From the NCBI RefSeq assembly GCF_003970795.1, contig NZ_RWKW01000013.1, positions 1-34,035 of the forward strand: a stretch of 34,035 nt of DNA, given 5' to 3'. Each line of letters opens with the position of its first letter. Within the stretch, counting starts at the first letter, position 1. The position numbers and the translations under genes were made by a program. This document shows, piece by piece, positions 1 through 7,859 of the stretch. The stretch is from Aquibium carbonis. GTDB taxonomy: Bacteria; Pseudomonadota; Alphaproteobacteria; Rhizobiales; Rhizobiaceae. The notes beneath the pieces were generated by a model. It saw only the letters and a program-made list of their open reading frames with translations. It was not told where the DNA came from and did no database searches.

Positions 1-250
1 AGGCGGTGTCGGAGGTGGCACTGCAAACGGCAACAACGGCCATGGCAATGATCCCGACGGAAACGATTCGTCCAACCCGGGCGCTTCCAACAACGGTGAT
101 GGGACGGACGCCGACGGCACGCCCGGCAATTCCGCCAATGCTGCCGGCCCCGGCGGCCCGGGCGGACCTGGCGGTCCCGGCGGTTCCGGTGGTCCTGGCG
201 GACCGGGCGGCCCCGGCGGACCGGGTGGCCCCGGCGGTCCTGGCCGATAA
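1..250 (+). CDS. Collagen-like Gly/Pro-rich protein, C-terminal part (5' end outside window)
   Basis: Reading from base 2, 82 codons run in frame to TAA at 248-250. The first part is rich in Gly, Asn and Asp (GGVGGGTANGNNGHGND). From about base 151 it becomes an uninterrupted run of GPG/GGP triplets with one Ser substitution, ending in PGR. This is a low-complexity, collagen-like tail with no catalytic motif. Such tails occur on surface or exported proteins, but the N-terminus with any signal peptide lies outside the window, so location and function are unknown. A longer reading frame on the same strand (6-737) is an Ala/Arg-rich shadow and was rejected. A hairpin follows 24 bases after the stop. 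Confidence 0.6.
   Translation, partial: GGVGGGTANGNNGHGNDPDGNDSSNPGASNNGDGTDADGTPGNSANAAGPGGPGGPGGPGGSGGPGGPGGPGGPGGPGGPGR
150..246 (+). repeat. Tandem 9-bp-type coding repeat (Gly-Gly-Pro)
   Basis: Degenerate tandem units of the form GGN GGN CCN run almost to the stop codon of the collagen-like gene. Third codon positions vary (ccc, ccg, cct, gga, ggt), so selection on the protein repeat is more likely than very recent DNA duplication. The array could still vary in length by slippage. Confidence 0.6.
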
Positions 251-273
251 GCTGAGGTCCAGACGACCTGTGG

Positions 274-295
274 CCTGCCGGCGATGGCCGGCAGG
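274..295 (+). terminator. Hairpin after the collagen-like gene
   Basis: CCTGCCGGC (274-282) and GCCGGCAGG (287-295) form a perfect 9-bp stem with a 4-base loop, 24 bases after the stop at 250. No U-run follows, only cttctcgg, so it is a likely but not classical intrinsic terminator. The rest of 296-518 holds nothing I can support. Confidence 0.5.
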
Positions 296-518
296 CTTCT
301 CGGATGACCTAATTCAGCCGGACTGGTTTGGACTCTTCCGTCGAACGCCCGCAAGGCCACGGCACGATCGGGGTCTTAGGGAGGCGGGCAGGCGTCGTGT
401 CGTCCCGCATCGATCAGACCCGGCGCCCGTCCGCGCGATGGGGTCGGGAAGGCGATCGGCGGGGAAATCCACGGCACATACGGGCGCCGCGCTTTTCCCC
501 GTCTTCCCTCAAGGGCGA

Positions 519-1028
519 TCAGTCGCGGTCGGCGAACGCGTACTGGCTGCCGGCCGAAGACGGATGTCGCACGTTCCTCACCGTAGCGCATTCCGGGAGG
601 TATCGGCTCGCATAGTCGAAATGCATCACCTTGAGCTGGCTGGTCAGTCCGCCGTTCTGCGCCAGCCACCTGCGAACCCAGGCCGGGTAGGTCTTCAACA
701 TGAAGTTCGCCGCAAGACGATTGTCTCCAGCCGATGAGCCTGACGGCAGGTGAAAGCCGAAGGCAGCGCCTCTGGAAACGCAGGCCTTCGCCTCGGGGAG
801 CGCCAGAAACAGGGTGCATGCGGAATCACAGCGACCGGAAAAGCGGATCGCGCGGCCCGAGCGCTCCATCTTTCGCATCTTGAGCGCGTAATCGATGACG
901 TAGCCGCCCGTGTCGTGCCCGACGGTATAGACGTTCGGGTGCCACGACGATGCGCTTGCCACGGTTGCCTTCATGGGGACGATGGCGGTTAGGAAGAGCA
1001 CCGCCACTTTTATCGCCATCCTGATCAT
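519..1028 (-). CDS. Small exported protein, ClpP/COG3904-like
   Basis: This 169-residue protein has an N-terminal hydrophobic segment after basic residues (MIRMAIKVAVLFLTAI), typical of a Sec signal peptide ending near ATVASASS, so it is probably periplasmic. The central part reads GGYVIDYALKMRKM, then SGRCDSACTLFLAL, then GAAFGFHLPSG. This order (glycine-rich strand, C-x-S-A-C-T helix start, later G-x-H) resembles predicted periplasmic proteins with a ClpP/crotonase-type fold, where the Ser and His would be catalytic. That is family inference; no activity is established. The start is supported by GGAGGG seven bases upstream of ATG at 1028. It stands alone between genes of unrelated function. 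Confidence 0.6.
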   Translation of the reverse strand: MIRMAIKVAVLFLTAIVPMKATVASASSWHPNVYTVGHDTGGYVIDYALKMRKMERSGRAIRFSGRCDSACTLFLALPEAKACVSRGAAFGFHLPSGSSAGDNRLAANFMLKTYPAWVRRWLAQNGGLTSQLKVMHFDYASRYLPECATVRNVRHPSSAGSQYAFADRD

Positions 1029-1258
1029 CTTTCACCCTCCGTTCGGCAGGATGATATCGGCGCTCCCTGAACGAAGTGTGGGCCTGGTCCCGACAAGTTT
1101 AAACAACGCGCCGGAATGCGCGCCTCATCGGTCGCGCAGGGGCTCAAGGCCTGTGATCGGTTGCTCCATGCGTCCGCCGCGCGGCAACGCCTCGGGTTGG
1201 TCCGCCCGGCGTGTCGGATACCGTCATGAATGTGAAAGCGGTATACGCGCCGGCCGGG

Positions 1259-2353
1259 TCAAGCCCGTTCTGGAAACAACGCCTTGAGACCTTCGGCCGA
1301 CGCTTCGGCCACGCCGCGCTCGGTGATCAGGCCGGTCACCAGACGCGCCGGGGTGACGTCGAAGGCGGGGTTCGCGGCCGGCGTCGCGTCCGGCGAAATG
1401 CGCACCTGCACCACGTCGCCAGCGGCCGTCTTCCCCCATACCAGCGATACCTCGTCGCCGGACCGCTCCTCGATCGGGATTTCCTTCACCCCATCGCCGA
1501 CGGTCCAGTCGATCGTGGGCGAGGGCAGGGCGACGTAGAACGGGATGGCATTGTCGCGCGCGGCCAGCGCCTTGAGATAGGTGCCGATCTTGTTGCAGAC
1601 GTCGCCCTGGGCCGTGGTGCGGTCGGTGCCGACGATGACCATGTCGACCATGCCGTGCTGCATGAGGTGGCCGCCGGCATTGTCGACCACCAGCGTGTGC
1701 GGCACGCCGTGGCCCGCCATCTCCCATGCCGTCAGCTGTGCCCCCTGGTTGCGCGGACGCGTCTCGTCGACATAGACGTGGACGGGAATCCCTTCTTCGG
1801 CAGCCAGATAGATCGGCGCGGTCGCCGTACCGTAGTCGACGGTGGCCAGCCAGCCCGCATTGCAGTGGGTGAGGATGTTGACGGGTTCGTTCGGCTTCTT
1901 CGACGCGGCGATCTGGCGGATGAGGGTCAAGCCGTGCCGGCCGATGGCGCGGTTGAGCTCCACGTCCTCGTCGGCGATCTCGGCGGCGCGGGCATAGGCG
2001 GCGGCTGCGCGTTCCTCGATCGGAAGCGGCTTCAGCGTGCGCGCCATCTCGTCGAGCGCCCAGCGCAGGTTGATCGCGGTCGGTCGGGTCTCGTGCAGGT
2101 GGCTCCAGACATTGTCGAGCGCCGCGTCGGAGGCGTCGTCGAGCATGTGCATTGCCACGCCATAGGCCGCAGTCACGCCGATCAGGGGGGCGCCGCGCAC
2201 CCACATGTCGCGGATCGCGGTGGCGATCTCGTCGACCGTCTTCAGCGTGACGACGCGGAATTCGTGCGGCAGCCAGCGCTGGTCGATGATCTCCACCGAA
2301 CGGCCGTCCCCGGCCAGCCAGATGGTGCGAAAATGGCGTTCCCCGACGTTCAA
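1259..2353 (-). CDS. mtnA: S-methyl-5-thioribose-1-phosphate isomerase
   Basis: MtnA isomerises 5-methylthioribose 1-phosphate to 5-methylthioribulose 1-phosphate in the cytosol. The product is 364 residues, normal for the family. It contains [13 protein letters not shown] (53-65), [16 protein letters not shown] with the conserved catalytic Cys164, and [18 protein letters not shown] with the conserved Asp244, matching the Cys/Asp pair of characterised MtnA enzymes. I chose TTG at 2353 as start. It overlaps the mtnK stop (TGA 2352-2350) in a TTGA junction, no ATG lies near the N-terminus, and family similarity begins at once ([15 protein letters not shown]). This implies translational coupling with mtnK. 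Paralogues act on 5-deoxyribose 1-phosphate (DrdI-like) and the two cannot be told apart by eye. Confidence 0.93.
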   Translation of the reverse strand: MNVGERHFRTIWLAGDGRSVEIIDQRWLPHEFRVVTLKTVDEIATAIRDMWVRGAPLIGVTAAYGVAMHMLDDASDAALDNVWSHLHETRPTAINLRWALDEMARTLKPLPIEERAAAAYARAAEIADEDVELNRAIGRHGLTLIRQIAASKKPNEPVNILTHCNAGWLATVDYGTATAPIYLAAEEGIPVHVYVDETRPRNQGAQLTAWEMAGHGVPHTLVVDNAGGHLMQHGMVDMVIVGTDRTTAQGDVCNKIGTYLKALAARDNAIPFYVALPSPTIDWTVGDGVKEIPIEERSGDEVSLVWGKTAAGDVVQVRISPDATPAANPAFDVTPARLVTGLITERGVAEASAEGLKALFPERA

Positions 2354-3618
2354 GCGACCACTCCCGTTTCGATGCGCCGAGCCAGCGCGTTGACCTCGTC
2401 CATGCCGTGGATCTGGGCCCGGTTGACAGCGATATGGCGCCCGAACTTCAGGGCCCTGGCTTCGCAGGCCGCGCGCCTGCCGCGATCCTCGATCGTCTCG
2501 AAATCGGCATTGTGGGCAAGACCGAGGATACGCCGATGGATCTCGACCCCGGCGAAGCCGAGCAGATCCACCCACAATTCGTGCAGCACGTGATCCAGTG
2601 CCTGTTCGGCCCCAAGCGCGTCGCCCCGATCCTCGAACAGGCTTTTCTGGTAGAGCATGCCTGTCCGCTCGGTGCGCCACAGATGCGCGAACTCGTTGCG
2701 GAAGGTCGTCCAGCAGGTGTCGAGAACGCCCAGCAGATAGGCGCGCATGGAGTCGCGGCTGCCCCCATGCTCGTGACCGGCCTGCGAGAAATACGACATC
2801 CAGAAATTGGAGAAGAGCATGCCCACGTCGAAGGCCATCGGCCCGTAGAAGGCGAATTCCGGATCGATCACGCGGGTGTCGTCGTCGGTGACCATGATCG
2901 AGCCCGTGTGGAGATCGCCGTGCACCAGCGTCTCGGCCTTGGCGGCGAACAGGTGCTTCATGCGCTGCGCGGTGACCTTCATGTCGCGGTCGGCGCGCAG
3001 TTCGGCGACGAGCGGGTCGAGTTGCGGCGTCGTATGGGCGTTGAGTTCGGCCTCGAAATAGGGATCGGAAAAGACGAGATTCTCGGTGATGTCGCAAAGC
3101 TCGACATTGCCGGCGAAAAGGGCGAGGTCGGCCTTGCGCCCGGCGGCGCTCATCGAAAGGTCCGAGCCGCGGAACAGCGTGCGGGCCATGAACAGGCCAA
3201 GGTCGTGGCCGATGTGCGGCAACTCGCGGCCGTCGATCAGGGCGCGGCGCAGGATGACGTGCGGCGACAGAAACTCCATCACGACCAGGGCCTGCGCCTC
3301 GTCGAAATGCAGCACCGCCGGTACGCGCCCCGGATCGCGCGCAGCCTGGCGGGTGAGGGCATGGTACTCGAAGAACGATCGCTTCAACGGCAGCGGCCAG
3401 CTCTCGCCCACCAGCCGCACGTAGGGCAGCGCCTGCTTGACCACGACGCTGCCCGCTTCGCTCTCGACGATGAAGACGAGGTTCAGATTGCCGTCGCCTA
3501 CCTCGCGGATGCGCCAGCCCGATGGGTCGGCGCCCAGTCGCTCCTGCATCGCCGGAAGCCGGCAGAGGCGCGGACCCAGCGTGTCGACCGTCAACGCCTC
3601 GTAGGAAGCGGCCTCCAT
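2350..3618 (-). CDS. mtnK: S-methyl-5-thioribose kinase
   Basis: MtnK phosphorylates 5-methylthioribose at C1 with ATP. The 422-residue product has an aminoglycoside-phosphotransferase-like kinase fold: GDGNLNLVF (41-49) in the nucleotide loop, [17 protein letters not shown] (60-76), HGDLHTGS with the catalytic Asp235, and [10 protein letters not shown] (251-260) with the metal-binding Asp. These match Bacillus subtilis MtnK closely. In-frame ATGs lie upstream (3696, 3657), but ATG 3618 has the strong GGGGAGGAGATTC ribosome site and starts where the family does ([15 protein letters not shown]). It is the first gene of a leftward mtnK-mtnA operon divergent from a sugar ABC transporter. Methylthioribose supply may therefore be external uptake rather than only intracellular MTA hydrolysis. 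Confidence 0.93.
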   Translation of the reverse strand: MEAASYEALTVDTLGPRLCRLPAMQERLGADPSGWRIREVGDGNLNLVFIVESEAGSVVVKQALPYVRLVGESWPLPLKRSFFEYHALTRQAARDPGRVPAVLHFDEAQALVVMEFLSPHVILRRALIDGRELPHIGHDLGLFMARTLFRGSDLSMSAAGRKADLALFAGNVELCDITENLVFSDPYFEAELNAHTTPQLDPLVAELRADRDMKVTAQRMKHLFAAKAETLVHGDLHTGSIMVTDDDTRVIDPEFAFYGPMAFDVGMLFSNFWMSYFSQAGHEHGGSRDSMRAYLLGVLDTCWTTFRNEFAHLWRTERTGMLYQKSLFEDRGDALGAEQALDHVLHELWVDLLGFAGVEIHRRILGLAHNADFETIEDRGRRAACEARALKFGRHIAVNRAQIHGMDEVNALARRIETGVVA

Positions 3619-3674
3619 GAATCTCCTCCCCATGGTCGGGCGCGCATCGGTTTCCATTCTCGCGCCTTTCCAAA

Positions 3675-3703
3675 ACGCTAGAGACGCATCTGGCAATTGT
3701 CAA
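3675..3703 (-). promoter_or_regulatory. Predicted mtnKA promoter
   Basis: On the minus strand, TTGACA (3703-3698) is followed by a 17-base spacer and TAGCGT (3680-3675). The -35 is consensus and the -10 weak, giving a leader of about 50 bases before ATG 3618. The -35 lies inside the left arm of the palindrome, suggesting repression by steric block. Confidence 0.5.
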
Positions 3704-3720
3704 TCATGTTGACAATTGCC
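3692..3720. promoter_or_regulatory. Perfect 12+5+12 bp palindromic operator between mtnK and the ABC operon
   Basis: Arm GGCAATTGTCAA (3692-3703), spacer tcatg, arm TTGACAATTGCC (3709-3720). The inverted repeat is perfect and lies in the 147-bp space between divergent start codons. Each arm carries a consensus -35 hexamer TTGACA, one per strand, so a bound protein would cover both promoters. The SorC-family regulator at 9974-10936 is the best candidate ligand-responsive binder; that link is inference from proximity and pathway. Confidence 0.75.
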
Positions 3721-3738
3721 GAGATGGTGCCGTAGCGT
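3709..3738 (+). promoter_or_regulatory. Predicted promoter of the sugar ABC operon
   Basis: TTGACA (3709-3714), an 18-base spacer and TAGCGT (3733-3738) on the plus strand. The leader would be about 20 bases and contains the ribosome site AGGGAGGAG (3748-3756). The -35 lies inside the right palindrome arm, mirroring the mtnK promoter, which has the same TAGCGT -10. Confidence 0.5.
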
Positions 3739-3765
3739 CGGTTTCCAGGGAGGAGTTCGCCGCGC

Positions 3766-5271
3766 ATGGAGGCCACGTTCCGCATTACGGGTCTGAGGAA
3801 GGCGTTTGGGCCCATTCGGGTGCTGAACGACGTTGCGCTCGACCTGTGTTCGGGCGAAGTGACTGTTCTTATGGGAGCCAACGGCGCGGGGAAATCCACC
3901 CTCGTCAAGATCATGAGCGGCGTCCACCGGCTTGACGCGGGCGAGATGACGCTCGGTGGCGTCCGGTATCATCCCGCTTCGCCCGCGGAGGCGATCCGGG
4001 CCGGCGTCGTCACCGTTCACCAGAACATCAATGACGGCGTCGTCGCCGCGCTGGACGTTGCCGCGAACCTGACGCTCGATCGGCTGAGCGGCAAGGGCGC
4101 GCCGCTTTTCTATAATCCGCGGCGGGTTCGGCGCGAGGCGAAAGCGGTCGCGGCGCGGCTCGATCTCGACATCGACCTTGGGGCAAGCATCGCGGACCTG
4201 TCGCTCGCCGACCGGCAGATGGTGGCGATCGCGCGGGCCATGGCGCATGAGCCGAAGGTGATGATCCTCGACGAGCCGACGTCCTCGCTGTCGAGTGCGG
4301 AAGCCAACCGGCTCTTCGCCGTCATCGACCGGCTGCGCCAGCACGGGGTCGCCATCCTCTACATCACCCACCGCATGTCCGACATCCGCCGTGTCGCCGA
4401 TCGCATCGTGAGCCTGCGCGACGGGTCGATCAGCGGCGTGTTCGAGACCAAGCCGCTCGACTATGAAGGTGCGGTCAACGCCATGCTCGGCCGTGCGATG
4501 CACCTGGTGGCCGTCGATGTCAAAGAGGCCACACATCCGGTGTTCGAGGCCAACGACCTTCGCTTGTCGGACCAGTCGCGTCCCTTTTCGATGGTGCTGG
4601 GCGCTGGCGAGGTCGTCGCCGTCACCGGCCTCGTCGGCGTGGGCAAGACGCTGCTCGCGGAGACGCTGTTCGGCTTGCGCCGGCCGCTGGCGGGCACGAT
4701 GCGCCTGCGTGGGGAGGCGTATGCGCCGACCAGTACGGCCGAGGCGATCGAAAAAGGTGTCTTTCTCGTCGCCAAGGACAGGGCCGAGAGCGGCATCGTG
4801 GGGGATTTCAACATCTACAAGAACATCAGCCTGCCGTTCCTGGAGCGTTTTTCCCGGCTCGGCGTGTCGCGGCGCGGTGCCGAACGCGCGGTGGCACGCG
4901 AGCAGATCGACAGGCTGTCGATCGTCTGCCGCAGCGAGCGGGACGACATGTCGACACTCTCGGGCGGGAACCAGCAGAAGGTGATGGTGGCGCGCTGGAT
5001 GGCGCAGCCGGCATCGCTCTTCATTCTCGACGAGCCCTTCCAGGGCGTCGACATCGCCGCAAGGCGCGACATCGCCTCGAAGCTGCGCGCCAGCGCGGCC
5101 GGGCGCACGACCCTGCTTTTCCTGACCGAGCTCGACGAGGCGCTGGAGACGGCCGATCGCATCCTCGTCATGTCCGAACACACCATCGTTGGAGAACACC
5201 GCAATGAAGGCCTCGACATGGACCGGCTGCTGGCGCAGGTCGCCGGCGAGCCGATGAGGGGCGCCGCCTGA
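3766..5271 (+). CDS. Sugar ABC transporter ATP-binding protein (RbsA/MglA type)
   Basis: This 501-residue double-ATPase subunit energises import of a monosaccharide. Domain 1 has Walker A GANGAGKS (37-44), a degenerate signature LSLADRQ (145-151) and Walker B MILDEP. Domain 2 has GLVGVGKT (288-295), a clean LSGGNQQ signature (398-404) and LDEPFQGVD (421-429). Two fused ATPase halves are the hallmark of the ribose/galactose/xylose family. It starts the rightward operon, overlaps the permease start by one base (TGATG at 5269), and diverges from mtnKA across the palindrome. The likely cargo is therefore methylthioribose, 5-deoxyribose or a related deoxypentose rather than ribose itself (inference). 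The true substrate cannot be read from an ATPase. Confidence 0.92.
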   Translation: MEATFRITGLRKAFGPIRVLNDVALDLCSGEVTVLMGANGAGKSTLVKIMSGVHRLDAGEMTLGGVRYHPASPAEAIRAGVVTVHQNINDGVVAALDVAANLTLDRLSGKGAPLFYNPRRVRREAKAVAARLDLDIDLGASIADLSLADRQMVAIARAMAHEPKVMILDEPTSSLSSAEANRLFAVIDRLRQHGVAILYITHRMSDIRRVADRIVSLRDGSISGVFETKPLDYEGAVNAMLGRAMHLVAVDVKEATHPVFEANDLRLSDQSRPFSMVLGAGEVVAVTGLVGVGKTLLAETLFGLRRPLAGTMRLRGEAYAPTSTAEAIEKGVFLVAKDRAESGIVGDFNIYKNISLPFLERFSRLGVSRRGAERAVAREQIDRLSIVCRSERDDMSTLSGGNQQKVMVARWMAQPASLFILDEPFQGVDIAARRDIASKLRASAAGRTTLLFLTELDEALETADRILVMSEHTIVGEHRNEGLDMDRLLAQVAGEPMRGAA

Positions 5272-6260
5272 TGGCCGACACTGCCATTCGTTTCGGATTC
5301 CTGGCCTTGCTGGCCGGCTTGATCGCGTTCTTCTCGGTTTCGGCGCCGGGTTTCCTGTCTCCGCAAAGCGCTGTGTTCATCTTCCAGTCCGTGGCGATCA
5401 CCGGCATCCTGGCTCTGGGCGTGACCGCGACCCTCGTCGTGGGAGGCTTCGATCTCTCGATCGGTTCGGTCGCGACGAGTTCCATGATGGCCGCCGCCTA
5501 TGCGATGGTGGTGCTCGAGCAGAATGCCCTCGTGGCGGTGCTGTTCTGCCTGGCGATCGGCGCGCTGGTGGGCCTCGTCAACGGCATCATCATCGTCTAC
5601 ATGCGCGTGCCCGATCTCCTGGCGACGCTCGGCATGATGTTCCTGCTGGTCGGCCTCCAGCGCATTCCCACCGAGGGACGTTCGATCGCCGCTGGCATGA
5701 CCATGCCCGACGGGTCGACCGCCGCCGGCACCTTCTCCCCAGCCTTCCTGGCGCTCGGCCGACACCGCTTCGACTTCTTCCTGCCGAACCTGTTGCCGGT
5801 GTCCGTCGTGGTTCTGCTGGTGCTGGCGCTGCTGATCTGGTTCTTCCTCGAATACACCCGTTTCGGCCGGATGATGTATGCGGTCGGGTCCAACGAGAGG
5901 GCGGCCGAACTCGCCGGAGCGCCGGTCAAGGCATACAAGATCTGGGCCTATGTGATCTCCGGAATTTTCGCCTCGATCGGCGGGATTTTGCTGGCCGCCC
6001 GGCTTGGACGCGGCGACATCGCATCGGGTAACAATCTCCTCCTGGATGCGGTCGCGGCGGCGCTGATCGGCTTTGCCGTGCTCGGCGCGGCCAAGCCGAA
6101 TGCCTTTGGCACGGCGATCGGGGCGTTGTTCGTGGGGGTGCTCCTGCAGGGGCTCACCATGATGAACGCGCCCTACTACACCCAGGATTTCGTCAAGGGC
6201 GCGGTGCTCGTCGTCGCGCTCGTCTTCACCTTCGCGCTCTCCAACCGGAGCAGGCGCTAG
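5271..6260 (+). CDS. Sugar ABC transporter permease (RbsC type)
   Basis: This 329-residue membrane protein has about eight to ten hydrophobic segments. It shows family blocks GGFDLSIGSVATSSMMAA near residue 62, GLVNGIIIVYMRVPDLLATLGMM near residue 100, and ARLGRGDIASGNNLLLDAVAAALIG in the C-terminal half. As a homodimer it would form the inner-membrane channel for the sugar delivered by the downstream binding protein. ATG 5271 shares one base with the ATPase stop, so translation is coupled. It ends 40 bases before the binding-protein gene. Confidence 0.92.
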   Translation: MADTAIRFGFLALLAGLIAFFSVSAPGFLSPQSAVFIFQSVAITGILALGVTATLVVGGFDLSIGSVATSSMMAAAYAMVVLEQNALVAVLFCLAIGALVGLVNGIIIVYMRVPDLLATLGMMFLLVGLQRIPTEGRSIAAGMTMPDGSTAAGTFSPAFLALGRHRFDFFLPNLLPVSVVVLLVLALLIWFFLEYTRFGRMMYAVGSNERAAELAGAPVKAYKIWAYVISGIFASIGGILLAARLGRGDIASGNNLLLDAVAAALIGFAVLGAAKPNAFGTAIGALFVGVLLQGLTMMNAPYYTQDFVKGAVLVVALVFTFALSNRSRR

Positions 6261-6300
6261 GACGTTACGTGCAGCAAAACAGTCAGTGGAGGATAACCCG

Positions 6301-7347
6301 ATGAGCATCACACGCAGAACCTTCTCCCGGCTCGGCCTCGCCGCCGCCGCCGGCCTTTTCGCCGCGCCCGCGCTGGCGCAGGACATGCCGGCGCCCTTCG
6401 ACAATCCGGGCGAGGTCAAGATCGCACTGGTTCGCTACCTGTCGACCGGCGACTTCTTCCAGGCCTATCTTTCGGGCGTGGAGGCACAGGCCAAGGCGCT
6501 CGGCGTCGACCTGCGCGTTCTCGACAGCCGTCAGGACGCGGCTCTCCAGGCCGACATGGTCGATCAGGCGATCGCGCTCGGCGTCGACGGCATCATCATC
6601 CAGCACGGGCTGACTGAGTCGATGAAGGAAGCCGCGCAGCGCGCCGTGGACGCGGGCATCAAGGTCGTCGCCTTCGACGTCAATGTCGAAAACCCGGCCA
6701 TCCCGCAGATCGAGCAGTCCGATCGCGACCTGGCACGCTTGGCCCTTGAGCAGGCGGTGGCGGATAATGGCGAAGCCTGGAAGGCCGGCTATGTCTACGT
6801 TGCCGGCATCGCGCCGCTCGACCGCCGCGACGAGACCTGGCGCGAGTTCAAGGCGAAGTATCCCGGCATCAACGAAGTGGCCATGTTCGGCACGCTCGAC
6901 AATCCGATCGCCAACTCGGTGGCCAACCAGGCGCGCTCGGTCGTGACTGCCAATCCCGACATCCAGGTGATGTTTGCCCCCTATGACGAGTTCGCCAAGG
7001 GCGTGAAGATCGCGGTCGACGAAGCCGGCCTGTCGGACTCCATCAAGATCTATTCCGCCGACATCTCGACCGCCGACATCGCCGCCATGCGCGAACCGGG
7101 CAGCGCCTGGGTCGCTACCGCTGCGACCAACCCGGCGGTCGTCGGCCAGGTCTCGGTGCGCGCGCTCGCCATGCTTTTGGCCGGCGAGGAGCCGGGCGCC
7201 AGCGTCATCGTGCCGCCGACCCTGATCACCCAGGCGGACCTCAATGGCCAGGACATCAAGAACATGGAAGAACTCTCGGCCAAGCTGCCGCAGTTCGCCC
7301 ACGCCGACGTGGCCATGCCGGCCTGGATGCCGAACCCGAACGAATAG
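6301..7347 (+). CDS. Sugar ABC transporter periplasmic binding protein (RbsB type)
   Basis: This 348-residue protein begins MSITRRTFSRLG followed by a hydrophobic run and ALAQ. That is a signal peptide with a twin-arginine-like motif and a cleavage site near residue 28. The mature part has the type I periplasmic binding fold: VKIALVRYLSTGDFFQAYLSG at the start, IALGVDGIIIQHG, and VVAFDVNVEN, the second strand-loop of the ligand pocket. GGAGGATAACCCG precedes ATG 6301; an ATG 15 bases upstream lacks such a site. It closes the ABC operon and a GCAA-loop terminator follows. Ligand is inferred from the mtnK/mtnA neighbourhood. Confidence 0.9.
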   Translation: MSITRRTFSRLGLAAAAGLFAAPALAQDMPAPFDNPGEVKIALVRYLSTGDFFQAYLSGVEAQAKALGVDLRVLDSRQDAALQADMVDQAIALGVDGIIIQHGLTESMKEAAQRAVDAGIKVVAFDVNVENPAIPQIEQSDRDLARLALEQAVADNGEAWKAGYVYVAGIAPLDRRDETWREFKAKYPGINEVAMFGTLDNPIANSVANQARSVVTANPDIQVMFAPYDEFAKGVKIAVDEAGLSDSIKIYSADISTADIAAMREPGSAWVATAATNPAVVGQVSVRALAMLLAGEEPGASVIVPPTLITQADLNGQDIKNMEELSAKLPQFAHADVAMPAWMPNPNE

Positions 7348-7372
7348 TCGCCGGCACTGTCGGTGGACGGGG

Positions 7373-7405
7373 AGGGCGGTCCGCAAGGGCCGCCCTTCGT
7401 CTTCG
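7373..7405 (+). terminator. Terminator of the sugar ABC operon
   Basis: AGGGCGGTCC (7373-7382) and GGGCCGCCCT (7387-7396) pair over ten positions (one G-U) around a stable GCAA tetraloop, 25 bases after the stop. The tail ttcgtcttcgt is only moderately T-rich. Confidence 0.65.
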
Positions 7406-7424
7406 TGCCACCCCTGTCGATCGA

Positions 7425-7761
7425 ATCGACGTCTCGCCCCTCGTCAGGTTCGAGACCGTCACGGCGCTGGCGCGCATCGAGACCCAAGAGCGTGGGGCTG
7501 GCATGCGGCCGAGTCGTGAGACCGTCCCGTAAGCCGGCGAGGCCGTCGACGCATTGGCTGAATGGCTGGGCGCCAACGATCGTCGACATCTCCGCCGAGA
7601 GGGGAAATGCGGCCGTCGAAGCCAGTTCGATCTACGGCAAGATCGTCGGTCATCCGGCCGCGCTGAATTTCGGTGACTGCTTCGTCTGTGGCTGCGCCAA
7701 GGTGTTCGGCGTGCCCTTGATCTGCAAGGGCGACGATTTCAGCCGTACCGACCTGGCATAG
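7425..7761 (+). pseudogene. Degraded PIN-domain toxin (VapC-like) remnant
   Basis: Two pieces of a VapC-type PIN ribonuclease are visible in different frames. Frame one (from 7425) gives IDVSPLVRFETVTALARIE, the family's middle helix, and runs into an in-frame TAA at 7530-7532. Frame two, ending at TAG 7759-7761, gives YGKIVGHPAALNFGDCF and then PLICKGDDFSRTDLA, the very typical C-terminus with the conserved acidic metal ligands. The first strand with the initial catalytic Asp (VDTSA-type) is absent, and no VapB antitoxin gene is seen. A stop, a frameshift and a lost 5' end make this a pseudogene. The rest of the 512-base gap between the ABC operon and the aldolase (7348-7859) holds only the terminator and no other gene I can support. 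Confidence 0.75.
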
Positions 7762-7859
7762 CCGCGGACGAATGGCGGGGGCGTCTGCTTGATTGCGTCC
7801 TTGCCTTGGTCGACTGACATCGGCCCCAAGCGGAATTACGCGAACGGCCCCGAGGGTTG

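Noticed and set aside
6-737. Long open frame of 243 codons rich in Ala, Pro and Arg
   Set aside because: It is the shifted frame of the collagen-like gene and then runs over non-coding DNA; composition is typical of GC-rich shadow frames.
1259-3703. A single 814-codon frame that could suggest a kinase-isomerase fusion
   Set aside because: Only its 3' part encodes MtnA. The 5' part is out of frame with the true MtnK sequence, and the two genes meet at a TTGA overlap.
7363-7761. Open frame of 132 codons taken as an intact gene
   Set aside because: Its first half does not match any PIN-domain sequence; the matching middle part lies in another frame with a stop, so it is a pseudogene remnant.
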